DNA from: Alloyangia pacifica
Lineage (GTDB): Bacteria > Pseudomonadota > Alphaproteobacteria > Rhodobacterales > Rhodobacteraceae
Length of the DNA: 64,000 nucleotides
Assembly: GCF_900116195.1 (NCBI RefSeq)
Contig: NZ_FOZW01000008.1
Span: forward strand, 124,001 to 188,000
Reading direction: 5' to 3'
The notes below the pieces were generated by a model that did no database searches, was not told the DNA's origin, and was given only the letters and a program-made list of their open reading frames with translations. The translations under genes and the position numbers were made by a program. Shown here one piece after another: positions 36,064-44,455 of this stretch (within the stretch, counting starts at the first letter, position 1; each line of letters begins with the position of its first letter).

Positions 36064-37137
36064 ATGTCGGGCGTGAAGCTGACGAACGTGAAAAAGTCCT
36101 TCGGGGCGCATGATGTCATCAAGGACGTCTCGCTGGAGGTCCCGAAGGGGGAGTTCGGGGTCTTCGTCGGCCCCTCGGGCTGCGGCAAGTCTACCTTGCT
36201 GCGGATGATCGCGGGGCTGGAGGAAAGCAGCGGCGGCACCATCGAGATCGGCGGGCGGGACGTCACCCATGTCGAGCCCGCCAAGCGCGGCGTCGCCATG
36301 GTGTTCCAGAGCTACGCGCTCTACCCGCACCTGAGCGTGGCCGAGAACATGGGCTTCTCGCTGCGACTCGCCCGTGCCCCGCGCCACGAGCGCGAGGAAA
36401 AGGTGCGCGAGGCAGCGCGGATCCTGCAGTTGACCGATCACCTCGACAAGAAGCCCTCGGCGCTCTCGGGCGGGCAGCGCCAGCGCGTTGCGATCGGCCG
36501 CGCCATCGTGCGCGAGCCAGAGGTGTTTCTCTTCGACGAGCCGCTGTCGAACCTCGACGCCGAGCTGCGGGTGCAGATGCGTCTGGAACTGACCCGGCTG
36601 CACCGGCAGATCGGCGCGACGATGATCTACGTCACCCACGACCAGGTCGAGGCGATGACCCTGGCCGACGACATCTTCGTGCTGAAGGGCGGCCACGTCA
36701 TGCAGGCCGGACGTCCGCTGCATCTCTACGACGATCCGGACAACCGTTTCGTCGCGGGCTTCATCGGCTCTCCGGCGATGAACTTCGTCGACGCCGTGGT
36801 CACCGGCAGCGACGACGGCACGATCACCGCTGCGGCCGAGGAGGGCATTCTGCGCGCAGCGCTGCGCGGGCCCAAGCCCGCCGAGGGCAGCCGCGTGGTT
36901 CTGGGCGTGCGTCCCGAGCATCTGGTGCCGACCGAGACCGGCGGCCTGCCGGTGACGGTGGAAGTGGCAGAGGAACTGGGCGGGAATTCCTACCTGCACA
37001 CCCGCTCCGCCTCGGGCGCCGACATCGTCTTCGAACGGCGCGGCAGCCGCGACCGGCTCGAGGGCCAGCGACTCAGTATCGGCGCAGAGCCGGACAAGGT
37101 TTTTGCCTTCACGCCCGAGGGCGCGAGGCTTCGCTAG
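36064..37137 (+). CDS. Sugar ABC transporter ATP-binding protein (MalK/UgpC type)
   Basis: The 357-residue ATPase carries Walker A GPSGCGKST, Q-loop FQSYALYPH, signature LSGGQRQRV, Walker B VFLFDEPLSNLD and the MalK-type C-terminal TOBE extension (residues about 240-357). It starts three bases after the arabinofuranosidase stop. It energises uptake with the binding protein and permeases encoded downstream. Confidence 0.93.
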   Translation: MSGVKLTNVKKSFGAHDVIKDVSLEVPKGEFGVFVGPSGCGKSTLLRMIAGLEESSGGTIEIGGRDVTHVEPAKRGVAMVFQSYALYPHLSVAENMGFSLRLARAPRHEREEKVREAARILQLTDHLDKKPSALSGGQRQRVAIGRAIVREPEVFLFDEPLSNLDAELRVQMRLELTRLHRQIGATMIYVTHDQVEAMTLADDIFVLKGGHVMQAGRPLHLYDDPDNRFVAGFIGSPAMNFVDAVVTGSDDGTITAAAEEGILRAALRGPKPAEGSRVVLGVRPEHLVPTETGGLPVTVEVAEELGGNSYLHTRSASGADIVFERRGSRDRLEGQRLSIGAEPDKVFAFTPEGARLR

Positions 37138-37167
37138 GGTCTGCTGGAGGGCGGATCAGAACAGGTC

Positions 37168-37184
37168 GGGGCGCCTTTCGCCCC
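37168..37184 (+). terminator. Small intercistronic hairpin before the binding-protein gene
   Basis: GGGGCG and CGCCCC pair around CCTTT between the ATPase and binding-protein genes; likely an mRNA-processing or stability element rather than a full terminator. Confidence 0.35.
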
Positions 37185-37205
37185 ACGGTCAAGGAGGAGG
37201 ACCGA

Positions 37206-38492
37206 ATGAAACTGAAGACATTGGCACAGATCTCTGCAATCGCGGCGCTTGCCGGCATCGGCATGCCCGCCTTCGCGCAGCAGACCGTCACCTGGTGGGA
37301 TTTCTTCGCCGGCGGCGACGGCGTGCGCATGAAGGCGCTGATCGAGCAGTTCAACGAGGAACACCCCGACGTGCAAATCGAGGGCACCACGCTTGAATGG
37401 GGCGTGCCCTTCTACACCAAGGTGCGCACGTCCGCCGCCGTGGGTCGCGGGCCGGACCTCATGACCTACCACCTGTCGCGCATGCCGCTCGGACTCAGCG
37501 AAGGCGTGCTGACCCCGATCACCGCGGCCGACCTGGACGCCGCGGGACTCAGCGAGGGTGATTTCTTCGCCAGCTCGCTCGACGCAGCCAAGGGGCCGGA
37601 CGGCACGCTCTACGCGGTGCCCTTCGATATCCATTCCATCGTGCTCTATTACAACAAGACCTACCTCGAGGGGACGCGCTTCCTCGACGATGAAGGCAAG
37701 CTGACCGGTATCGAGAGCCTCGCCGACTTCGAGGAAGCCCTGCAGGCCGCCGCCGACAACGGCTCGGAGGCCCCGGTGACCTATGCCACCGGCGACGATG
37801 GCGGCACCTACCGCGTGTTCTACACGCTGCTCTCGCAGCAGGGCGGCACGCTGATCTCGGAAGACGGCGAAGTGCTGCCCGGTGACAGCGCCGAGAAGGC
37901 GGTCAAGGCGCTCGAGATCATGACCAATTGGCACGATCAGGGCTGGCAACCCGAGCAGGCGCTCTACGAGGCCTCGGTCGCGCTCTTCACCTCGGGCAAG
38001 TCGGCGTTCCAGCTCAATGGCGTCTGGGAAGTCCCGACGATGAAAGACCTCGAGAAGAACGGCAACCTCGGCTTCGAGTGGGGCGCGGTGGAGATCCCCA
38101 AGCTGATGGACACCCGGACAACCTGGGCCGACAGCCACGCCTGGGCGATCCCGGTGCAGGGCGACGAAGAGATGGACCCCGCCAAGCGCGAGGCGGTCAT
38201 GCAGGTGATCGGCTGGATGGAAAAGCACGCGATCCAATGGGCCGATGCGGGCCACATCCCGGCCTACAAGCCGGTGGCCGAGAGCGACGAGTTCAAGACC
38301 ATGGAGCCGAACGCGACCTACTCGTCGCTGGCCGATGGCGCGACCTACGATCCGCGCAGCGAAGTCGCCGGCGTGGCTTCGCCCGCCTATGACGCGGCGC
38401 AGAACATCATCTCGCCCGCAATGCACGGCTACCTGTCGGCGGAGGACGCGATCGAACAGGTCAAGTCCGAGCTGGAAAGCAAGATGAACTGA
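37206..38492 (+). CDS. Sugar ABC transporter substrate-binding protein (family 1)
   Basis: A 428-residue periplasmic protein with a Sec signal (LAQISAIAALAGIGMPAFAQ) and the family-1 start TVTWWDFFAGGDGVRMKALI. It contains the usual alternating domains with conserved YAVPFDIHSIVLYYNK and GKSAFQLNGVWEVP. It should bind arabino-oligosaccharides given its operon. ATG 37206 follows AAGGAGGAGG, the strongest ribosome-binding site in the operon, consistent with the high expression needed for a binding protein. Confidence 0.92.
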   Translation: MKLKTLAQISAIAALAGIGMPAFAQQTVTWWDFFAGGDGVRMKALIEQFNEEHPDVQIEGTTLEWGVPFYTKVRTSAAVGRGPDLMTYHLSRMPLGLSEGVLTPITAADLDAAGLSEGDFFASSLDAAKGPDGTLYAVPFDIHSIVLYYNKTYLEGTRFLDDEGKLTGIESLADFEEALQAAADNGSEAPVTYATGDDGGTYRVFYTLLSQQGGTLISEDGEVLPGDSAEKAVKALEIMTNWHDQGWQPEQALYEASVALFTSGKSAFQLNGVWEVPTMKDLEKNGNLGFEWGAVEIPKLMDTRTTWADSHAWAIPVQGDEEMDPAKREAVMQVIGWMEKHAIQWADAGHIPAYKPVAESDEFKTMEPNATYSSLADGATYDPRSEVAGVASPAYDAAQNIISPAMHGYLSAEDAIEQVKSELESKMN

Positions 38493-38510
38493 GGCGCGAT
38501 CCGCGCCGCG

Positions 38511-38540
38511 GCCCCCGCGCGTCACCGCACGCGTGGGGGC
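38511..38540 (+). terminator. Intercistronic hairpin after the binding-protein gene
   Basis: Arms GCCCCCGCGCGT and ACGCGTGGGGGC pair at 11 of 12 positions around a six-base loop. No T-run, so partial attenuation or mRNA stabilisation is more likely than full termination. Confidence 0.5.
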
Positions 38541-38571
38541 TGAATACCCCTCTGGGAGGAGAATTGACGAC

Positions 38572-39459
38572 ATGGCCATGATCCGGAACCGGTCACGGCA
38601 CAGGCTGGTGGCCTATTCGCTGATCCTGCCCTTCGTGGCGATCTTCGCGCTGGTCTTCGCCTATCCGGTGATCGAGGTGGTCCGCATGAGCTTCACCGAC
38701 GCGCCGCTGATCGGCGGCGGCGACTGGGTGGGTTTTGACAACTACGCGCGGCTGCTCTCCGACAAGCTGTTCTACAAGTCGCTGGTCAACAACGGCTATT
38801 TCGTTCTGCTGACGGTCATCCCGACGACGGTGATCGCGCTGGTCATCGCGCTCGCGGTGAACCGGCTGTCGGGGCGGATGCAGGCGTTGGCGCTGGTGCT
38901 CTTCTTCATGCCCTACGTGCTGCCGGTCTCTGTGGTGACGCAGATCTGGGCCTGGATGCTCGACTTCCAGTTCGGCATCCTGCAACCGGTCATCGAGTTC
39001 TTCACCGGCAAGCCGGTGCCCGTCTTCAAGAACCCCTTCTGGGTCATGCCCGCCGTGGCGGTGGTGACGATCTGGTGGACCAACGGCTTCAACGTGCTGC
39101 TGTTTCTCGCCGGACTGCGCAACATCCCCGGGGAGCTCTACGAGGCCGCCAAGCTCGACGGCGCGACCCGCAGACAACTGTTCTTCAAGGTGACATGGCC
39201 GCTCCTGTGGCCGGTGACCGCGCTGGTGCTGACACTGCAACTGATCCTGCAGCTGAAGATCTTCGACCAGGTCTACCTGCTGTCCGAGGGCGGGCCGTTC
39301 AACTCCAGCTACGTGCTGCTGTTGATGGTCTACCGCGAGGCCTTCCAGCTCAACCACGGCGGCTATGCCGCGGCCATCTCGCTGGTGCTGTTCCTGATCA
39401 TCGTGGTGATCTCGGTGCTGCAATTCCAGATCCTGCGCATCGGGGGGAAAGACAAATGA
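38572..39459 (+). CDS. Sugar ABC transporter permease (MalF/UgpA type)
   Basis: A 295-residue inner-membrane permease with six hydrophobic segments and the EAA loop ELYEAAKLDGATRRQLFFKV. ATG 38572 is chosen with GGAGGAG ten bases upstream; a Met two codons later is possible. The stop overlaps the next permease by ATGA. Confidence 0.92.
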   Translation: MAMIRNRSRHRLVAYSLILPFVAIFALVFAYPVIEVVRMSFTDAPLIGGGDWVGFDNYARLLSDKLFYKSLVNNGYFVLLTVIPTTVIALVIALAVNRLSGRMQALALVLFFMPYVLPVSVVTQIWAWMLDFQFGILQPVIEFFTGKPVPVFKNPFWVMPAVAVVTIWWTNGFNVLLFLAGLRNIPGELYEAAKLDGATRRQLFFKVTWPLLWPVTALVLTLQLILQLKIFDQVYLLSEGGPFNSSYVLLLMVYREAFQLNHGGYAAAISLVLFLIIVVISVLQFQILRIGGKDK

Positions 39460-40286
39460 CCCGGCAGAGACGTTTCGAGAACCTCGCGCTCACCGCCATC
39501 ACGCTGCTCGCCGGGCTGATCTGGATCTTCCCGCTCTACTGGGCCTTCGTCACCTCGATCCGCTCGGAAAACCGGGTGGTCTCCGAGGGCGCCGGTCTCT
39601 TCCCGGACGAGTTCAACCTCTCGTCCTACGTCGACGCGCTGTTCAACACCTCGCTGATCGACTGGTACATCAACTCCATCGGCACCTCGGTGATCATCAC
39701 CGCGGTGGTGCTGCTGACCGGCATGATGTGCGCCTACGCCCTCAGCCAGATGCAGTTTCCCGGTCGCCGCCTGCTCTACGGCATCGTGCTGGCCAGCTTC
39801 ATGGTGCCGGCACAGGCGCTGGTGGTGCCGCAGTTCGTGCTGATGAACGATCTCGACCTGATCAACCGCTGGGGCGGGATCATCCTGCCACAGCTGGTCG
39901 TGCCGGTGGTGATCATCGTCTACAAGCAGTTCTTCGACGCGGTGCCGAAGGAGATGAAGGAGGCCGTGGTGCTGGATGGCGGCGGCGACTACACGCTGCT
40001 CTTCAAGGTCTACCTGCCGCTCAACTGGGGCATCACCACGGCGCTTGGCATCATCACCTTCATCATGAGCTGGAACGCCTTCCTCTGGCCCTTCCTGGTG
40101 ATCACCACCGAGGACATGATGACCATTCCCGTCGGGATCACCCAGGTGAACGACGCCTTCGGCGTGGCCTACGCGCGGATCATGTCGGTGGCGCTGCTGG
40201 CAGCGGCCCCGGTGGTCATCGCCTACCTGATCTTCCAGAAGCGGGTGACCGAGGCAGTGATGATCTCGTCGGGCGTGAAAGGCTGA
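39456..40286 (+). CDS. Sugar ABC transporter permease (MalG/UgpE type)
   Basis: A 276-residue permease beginning in the ATGA overlap, with six membrane segments and the EAA loop EMKEAVVLDGGGDYTLLFKV. It forms the translocation pathway with the MalF-type partner. A clear terminator follows at 40327-40356, closing the operon before the convergent GntR gene. Confidence 0.92.
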   Translation: MTRQRRFENLALTAITLLAGLIWIFPLYWAFVTSIRSENRVVSEGAGLFPDEFNLSSYVDALFNTSLIDWYINSIGTSVIITAVVLLTGMMCAYALSQMQFPGRRLLYGIVLASFMVPAQALVVPQFVLMNDLDLINRWGGIILPQLVVPVVIIVYKQFFDAVPKEMKEAVVLDGGGDYTLLFKVYLPLNWGITTALGIITFIMSWNAFLWPFLVITTEDMMTIPVGITQVNDAFGVAYARIMSVALLAAAPVVIAYLIFQKRVTEAVMISSGVKG

Positions 40287-40326
40287 CGCCAGAGTATCCT
40301 CCCGGGCACCCCGGTTCCCGGACCTG

Positions 40327-40356
40327 GCCCCCGCCGTGATCGGTGGGGGCTCTTTT
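40327..40356 (+). terminator. Intrinsic terminator of the arabino-oligosaccharide operon
   Basis: GCCCCCGCCG and CGGTGGGGGC pair at 9 of 10 positions (one G-T) over a four-base loop and are followed by TCTTTT. Confidence 0.75.
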
Positions 40357-40439
40357 GTGGGTCGGCATGCTCGGCAAGACAGGCGGAGGCGTGGCCTGCC
40401 CCCCGCAGGGCTGCCAAGACCGGAAGAAGGCCCGGCCGG

Positions 40440-41219
40440 TCAGACCTTCAACGTCGGCAACCCGAGGTCGAAGACGGTCGTGCCCTTGGAATCGAGCAGC
40501 GCCGTGTCCACCAGTTCGGTCATCAGCTTGCGCGCACCCACCGGGTCGCGCGCCTCGATCCGCTCGAAGACGGCAGCGTGCTCCTCGACCGGGTTGCGAG
40601 TGTGCGGGTTGGGCATGTCGCGGTAGCGGAAGGCGGTGGTATAGGCCACCGCCGCGCAAATCCCCGCCTCGAGCGACAGCAGAACCGGGTTGTGCGAGCT
40701 GATCAGGATCGCCCGGTGGAAGCTCGCATCGGCATTGTGCCAGCTGTCCTCGGTCATGTCGCAGTAGCGCATCGCGTGCAGCGCGTCGCGAAACAGCTGC
40801 ATGTCCGCCTCGCTGCGGCGTTCGGCGGCGAAGGCGGCGGCGGGCGGCTCGATCATCGCGCGCATCTCGTAGAGTGCGCGGATATACCAGTCGGGCGGCG
40901 CGCCGCTCTCAAAACTCCAGCGCACCACATCGGGATCCAGTAGAGACCATTGCTCGCGCGGGGTCACTCGCGTGCCGCTGCGGGTGCGGGTGACCAGCAT
41001 GCCCTTGCCCGCCAGCCGGCGCAGCGCCTCGCGGTAGGCCCCGCGTGAAATGCCTGTTTCGGCGAGGAAATCCATCTCCTTCGGGATCGGGTCTCCGCTG
41101 GCATAGACGCCGCTGACGATCTGGCGTCCCAGCCAGTCCGCGATGGATTCGTTCTTGCGTTTCTCGGGCGCGGCCTGCGTGTCGAAGCCGAGGCCAAGCG
41201 TGCTCAATTTGTCGGACAT
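40440..41219 (-). CDS. GntR-family regulator, FadR subfamily
   Basis: The 259-residue protein has an N-terminal winged helix (residues about 25-90: IADWLGRQIVSGVYASGDPI, ETGISRGAYREALRRLAGKG) and a C-terminal all-helical FCD ligand domain with the metal/ligand residues Asp and His in ADASFHRAIL, NPVLLSL and EEHAAVFERI. It is convergent with the GH51/ABC operon and is its likely regulator through the palindrome at 34526-34538. Its promoter places the start of transcription at or next to the start codon, so its mRNA may be leaderless. Confidence 0.88.
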   Translation of the reverse strand: MSDKLSTLGLGFDTQAAPEKRKNESIADWLGRQIVSGVYASGDPIPKEMDFLAETGISRGAYREALRRLAGKGMLVTRTRSGTRVTPREQWSLLDPDVVRWSFESGAPPDWYIRALYEMRAMIEPPAAAFAAERRSEADMQLFRDALHAMRYCDMTEDSWHNADASFHRAILISSHNPVLLSLEAGICAAVAYTTAFRYRDMPNPHTRNPVEEHAAVFERIEARDPVGARKLMTELVDTALLDSKGTTVFDLGLPTLKV

Positions 41220-41225
41220 ATTCCA

Positions 41226-41253
41226 AGTCTATCCGCGGGCACCCCGGTGTCAA
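41226..41253 (-). promoter_or_regulatory. Promoter of the GntR gene, predicted leaderless
   Basis: On the minus strand TTGACA (41253-41248) and TAGACT (41231-41226) are 16 bases apart, and only six bases separate the -10 element from ATG 41219, so transcription should begin at about the A of the ATG. No ribosome-binding site is present. Confidence 0.55.
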
Positions 41254-41327
41254 TTGCGCGTGATGCGCGCTTCGGCTGGCGTCGGGACAGCGCGTCCAAA
41301 ATGCCTCTGCGCGCTCATGTGCCCGCA

Positions 41328-41675
41328 TCAGGGCACGAAATTTCCCAGCCAGTTGCCGTGGGCCCAGCCCAGCATGTCATTCGGCCCGAAGCTGATCGCG
41401 TACCATTTGCCGCGACGCTCGTAGGTGCCGACCCGGTCGCCGTTGTGCAATTCGCCGATCTTGCGATACTCCGACCCCGGGCCGCTGCGCACTGCGAGGA
41501 ACCCGTCGCCATTGGGGTCGAGCCCCATGACATCCGCATAGCCGAAGCAGGCGGCCTCGGAATCGGGCGGGCAGTAGGTCGTGAAGGGTACGTCGAGCTG
41601 TTGCGCCGTCGTGACAGAGGCGAGCGCGGCCCCCACAAGGAAGATCGGCAGGGCGATCGAGCGTTTGAGACGCAT
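41328..41675 (-). CDS. Secreted small SH3-domain protein
   Basis: The 115-residue protein has a Sec signal (MRLKRSIALPIFLVGAALAS, cut after TTA) and one bacterial SH3 domain at about residues 58-112 (LAVRSGPGSEYRKIGELHNG, DMLGWAHGNWL). The part before the domain holds a Cys pair (YCPPDSEAAC). Such proteins often bind cell-wall components or act as periplasmic modules. The minus-strand frame is open far upstream across bioMNY, but only this last part is coding; ATG 41675 has GGAG at nine bases. Confidence 0.8.
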   Translation of the reverse strand: MRLKRSIALPIFLVGAALASVTTAQQLDVPFTTYCPPDSEAACFGYADVMGLDPNGDGFLAVRSGPGSEYRKIGELHNGDRVGTYERRGKWYAISFGPNDMLGWAHGNWLGNFVP

Positions 41676-41906
41676 GTCGGGAAACTCCGGAAGTGCTTGG
41701 ATTGAAATGGGCGCCGGATGGACGGGGGACTGCCCCGGGACGGCAATGAAATCGGTCTGTCTATTGGCGTCGAGAGTAGCCGAATACTGCAGCAGGCCCA
41801 AGCGACCCACGCCCCCGCCGCCAGCCTCGGACCACGGAAGGGATTGCAACCGGGCCGCTGCGCGTCGTACCCCGAGCCGATATCGGATCGCAGGGGAAGC
41901 GCACGG

Positions 41907-42620
41907 GTGCTGCAGCTCAGGAATGTCTCGGTGAAGCTCGGCGGCGCGCAGGCGCTGCGGCAGGTCTCGCTGACCGCGCAGGAGCGGCGCATCGGCATCG
42001 TCGGGCGCAATGGCTCGGGCAAGACCACGCTGGCGCGGGTGATCGCCGGGCTTCAGCCCGCCGACGAGGGCAGCGCCGAGATTGCCGGGCGCGACATGGC
42101 GCGCGACCGCAAGGCGGCGCTGCGCGCGGTCGGCATCCTGTTCCAGAACCCCGACCACCAGATCATCTTCCCCACCGTCGAGGAGGAGATCGCCTTCGGC
42201 CTGCTGCAGCTGGGACGCAGCCGCGCGGAGACCGCCGCGGAAGTGGCGGAAATCCTGACCCATTTCGGCAAGACCCATTGGGCCACCGCGCCGACCCACG
42301 GTCTGTCGCAGGGCCAGAAGCAGCTGGTCTGCCTGATGGCGGTACTGGCGATGCGCCCGTCGCTGATCGTTCTCGACGAGCCCTACTCCGGGCTGGACAT
42401 TCCCACCCGCATGCAACTGATGCGCTACGTCGACGAGGTCGAGGCGGCGATCCTCCACATCACGCACGACCCCGAGAGCGTGCGCCACTACGACCGGGTG
42501 ATCTGGATCGACGAGGGCACGATCCGCGCCGACGGCGCGGCGAGCGAGGTGCTCGGACAGTTCGAGGCGCAGATGCGCCTCTGGGGGGGGCGCGATGATC
42601 TCTCTGACCTCGCCGGTTGA
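41907..42620 (+). CDS. bioM: BioM, biotin ECF transporter ATPase
   Basis: The 237-residue ATPase has Walker A VGRNGSGKTT, Q-loop FQNPDHQIIFPTVEEEIAFG (typical of the CbiO/BioM group), signature GLSQGQKQLV, Walker B IVLDEPYSGLD and switch His in ITHDPESV. GTG 41907 is chosen: homology starts there (VLQLRNVSVKLGG) and AGGGGAAG precedes it; the upstream open frame looks non-coding. It overlaps bioN by 26 bases. With BioN and BioY it forms the biotin importer. Confidence 0.92.
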   Translation: MLQLRNVSVKLGGAQALRQVSLTAQERRIGIVGRNGSGKTTLARVIAGLQPADEGSAEIAGRDMARDRKAALRAVGILFQNPDHQIIFPTVEEEIAFGLLQLGRSRAETAAEVAEILTHFGKTHWATAPTHGLSQGQKQLVCLMAVLAMRPSLIVLDEPYSGLDIPTRMQLMRYVDEVEAAILHITHDPESVRHYDRVIWIDEGTIRADGAASEVLGQFEAQMRLWGGRDDLSDLAG

Positions 42621-43212
42621 GACCTGGGCCCACCGGCTGCCGGCGGGCGTCAAGCTCGCGGCGCTCTCGCTGGCCACCATCGGTCTCTTCGCGCTGCAAG
42701 ATCCCTGGGAGCTTGCGCTCGCCTTCGCAGCCGTGGTGGCGCTGGTGCTGACCGGAGGCTCGAAGTTCGCCGCCGGGGCCGCGCGCAGCCTGCGCATCCT
42801 GCTGCCCTTCCTCGCGCTGATCGCGCTCTGGCACGGGGTGACGGGACAGGTGGCCGAGGGCATCGCCGTCGCCCTGCGCCTGCTGGCCGCGCTGACGCTG
42901 GCCAATTTCGTCACCATGACCACACGGCTGACCGACATGGTCGCCGTCGCCAGCTGGCTTCTGGCCCCCTTTCGCCGCTTCGGCCTCTCGACCCGCGCGC
43001 TGGAACTCTCGGTCGCGCTGGTGGTGCGCTTCACCCCCTCGATCGCCCGCAAGGGCGGTCTGCTGACCGAGGCCTGGCGCGCCCGCTCGGCCCGCCGCGC
43101 CGGCTGGCAGGTGGTGATGCCCCTTGCGGCCCTGGCCATTGATGATGCAGAACATGTCGCCGAGGCGCTGCGCGCCCGTGGCGGTCTCGAACCGCCAGAC
43201 ACGACCGGATAG
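42595..43212 (+). CDS. bioN: BioN, biotin ECF transporter T component
   Basis: A 205-residue membrane protein of the CbiQ/EcfT family, beginning SLTSPVETWAHRLPAGVKLA. It has four to five hydrophobic segments and the cytoplasmic coupling motifs AWRARSARRAGW and AEALRARGG, the Ala-Arg-Gly signatures that dock on BioM. It starts inside the end of bioM and is followed 12 bases later by bioY. Confidence 0.92.
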   Translation: MISLTSPVETWAHRLPAGVKLAALSLATIGLFALQDPWELALAFAAVVALVLTGGSKFAAGAARSLRILLPFLALIALWHGVTGQVAEGIAVALRLLAALTLANFVTMTTRLTDMVAVASWLLAPFRRFGLSTRALELSVALVVRFTPSIARKGGLLTEAWRARSARRAGWQVVMPLAALAIDDAEHVAEALRARGGLEPPDTTG

Positions 43213-43224
43213 GAGGATCCGCCC

Positions 43225-43767
43225 TTGGAACGCAATCTCACCCACGTCGCGCTTTTTGCCGCGCTCATCGCCGGGCTCGGGCTGATCCCGAAGTTCACCC
43301 TCGCCTTCGGCGTGCCGATCACCGCGCAGACGCTGGGCGTGATGCTCGCCGGCACCGTGCTGGGTGCAAAACGCGGCGCGCTGGCCTGCCTGCTGTTCAT
43401 CGCGCTGGTGGCGCTCGGCCTGCCGCTGCTGGCGGGCGGTCGTGGCGGTCTCGGCGTCTTCGCCTCGCCGACCGTCGGCTTCCTCGTCGGCTGGCCGGTC
43501 GCCGCCTTCGTCACCGGCTTCATCGTCGAGCGCTGGCGCGGCAACCTGGCGCTGGTCTCTTCCATCGCCTCGGTGATTGGCGGCATCCTCGTGCTCTATG
43601 TCTTTGGCGTCATCGGCATGTCCGTCACCCTCGGCAAGACCCTCCCCGAGGCGGTGCTGCTGGTCACCGCCTTCATCCCCGGCGACGTGATCAAGGCGGT
43701 GCTGGCGGGTCTCATCACCTCGGCGCTGGCGCGCTCGCGCCCGGCCAGCGTGCTGTCGCGCGGCTGA
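43225..43767 (+). CDS. bioY: BioY, biotin-binding S component
   Basis: The 180-residue membrane protein starts at TTG 43225, preceded by AGGAGG. It has about six hydrophobic segments and the BioY stretches FGVPITAQTLGVMLAGTVLG, KRGALACLLFIALVALGLPL and GGRGGLGVFASPTVGFLVGW. It binds biotin at the outer face of the membrane; with BioMN transport becomes high affinity. It follows bioN by 12 bases. Confidence 0.94.
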   Translation: MERNLTHVALFAALIAGLGLIPKFTLAFGVPITAQTLGVMLAGTVLGAKRGALACLLFIALVALGLPLLAGGRGGLGVFASPTVGFLVGWPVAAFVTGFIVERWRGNLALVSSIASVIGGILVLYVFGVIGMSVTLGKTLPEAVLLVTAFIPGDVIKAVLAGLITSALARSRPASVLSRG

Positions 43768-43774
43768 TCCCGCG

Positions 43775-44455
43775 ATGAGCGTCACGGCGGCAGAGGAGCT
43801 GCTCTTTGCGCGCCGCTCCGCCCGTGCCTTCCTGAAAGACCCCGTGCCGCGCGCCGATCTCGAGCGGATCCTGCGCGCGGCGCGCTCGGCACCGAGCGGC
43901 GCCAACCTGCAACCCGGCCGCTTCCACGCGCTGACCGGCGCACCGCTGGACGATCTGAGCGCGGCGCTGCACGGGGCAATCGACGCCGGTCGCCCGCAGG
44001 TCGCGCAATACTCCTATTTCCCAAGCCCCATGCCCCCCGAACTGAAGGCCAAGCAGCGCGCTGCAGGCTACGCGCTCTATGCCGCGCTGGGGGTTGAGCG
44101 GCGCGACATCGACGGGCGCCGTGCCCAGTTCACCCGCAACTACGGCTTCTTCGACGCCCCGGTCGGCATCGTCGTGACCATTCATCCGGACATGGGCAAG
44201 GGCTGCTTCATGGATCTGGGCATGGCGCTGATGGCATTGATGGTCTCGGCGCAGGGCATGGGCTACGCCACCTGCGGTATCGGGGCGCTGGCCAATTACG
44301 CCGATGTCGCCCACGCCCAGCTCGGGCTCGGCGCGGAAGAGATGGTGGTCTGCGGCATGGCGCTGGGACGCGCCGATCCCGAAGCGCCGGTCAACACGGT
44401 CGAAACCGCCCGCGATCCGCTGGAAGACTTCACCACGCTGCGCGGCTTCAGCTAG
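43775..44455 (+). CDS. Nitroreductase-family flavoprotein
   Basis: A 226-residue FMN protein. Signatures are FARRSARAFLKDPVPRADLE with the FMN-binding Arg-Arg-Ser, ARSAPSGANLQPGRF with Asn near FMN, and GYATCGIGALANYADVA with the C-terminal FMN-phosphate loop VVCGMALGRADP. It begins seven bases after bioY and is thus in the biotin transporter operon. Substrate unknown; family members reduce nitro groups, quinones or enals. Its 3' end overlaps the convergent thiolase gene by eight bases. Confidence 0.88.
   Translation: MSVTAAEELLFARRSARAFLKDPVPRADLERILRAARSAPSGANLQPGRFHALTGAPLDDLSAALHGAIDAGRPQVAQYSYFPSPMPPELKAKQRAAGYALYAALGVERRDIDGRRAQFTRNYGFFDAPVGIVVTIHPDMGKGCFMDLGMALMALMVSAQGMGYATCGIGALANYADVAHAQLGLGAEEMVVCGMALGRADPEAPVNTVETARDPLEDFTTLRGFS

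Noticed and set aside
41676-43586. Continuous minus-strand frame antisense to bioM, bioN and bioY
   Set aside because: Plus-strand genes there are unmistakable; only the last 116 codons (41675-41328) encode a protein, with its own signal peptide and start.
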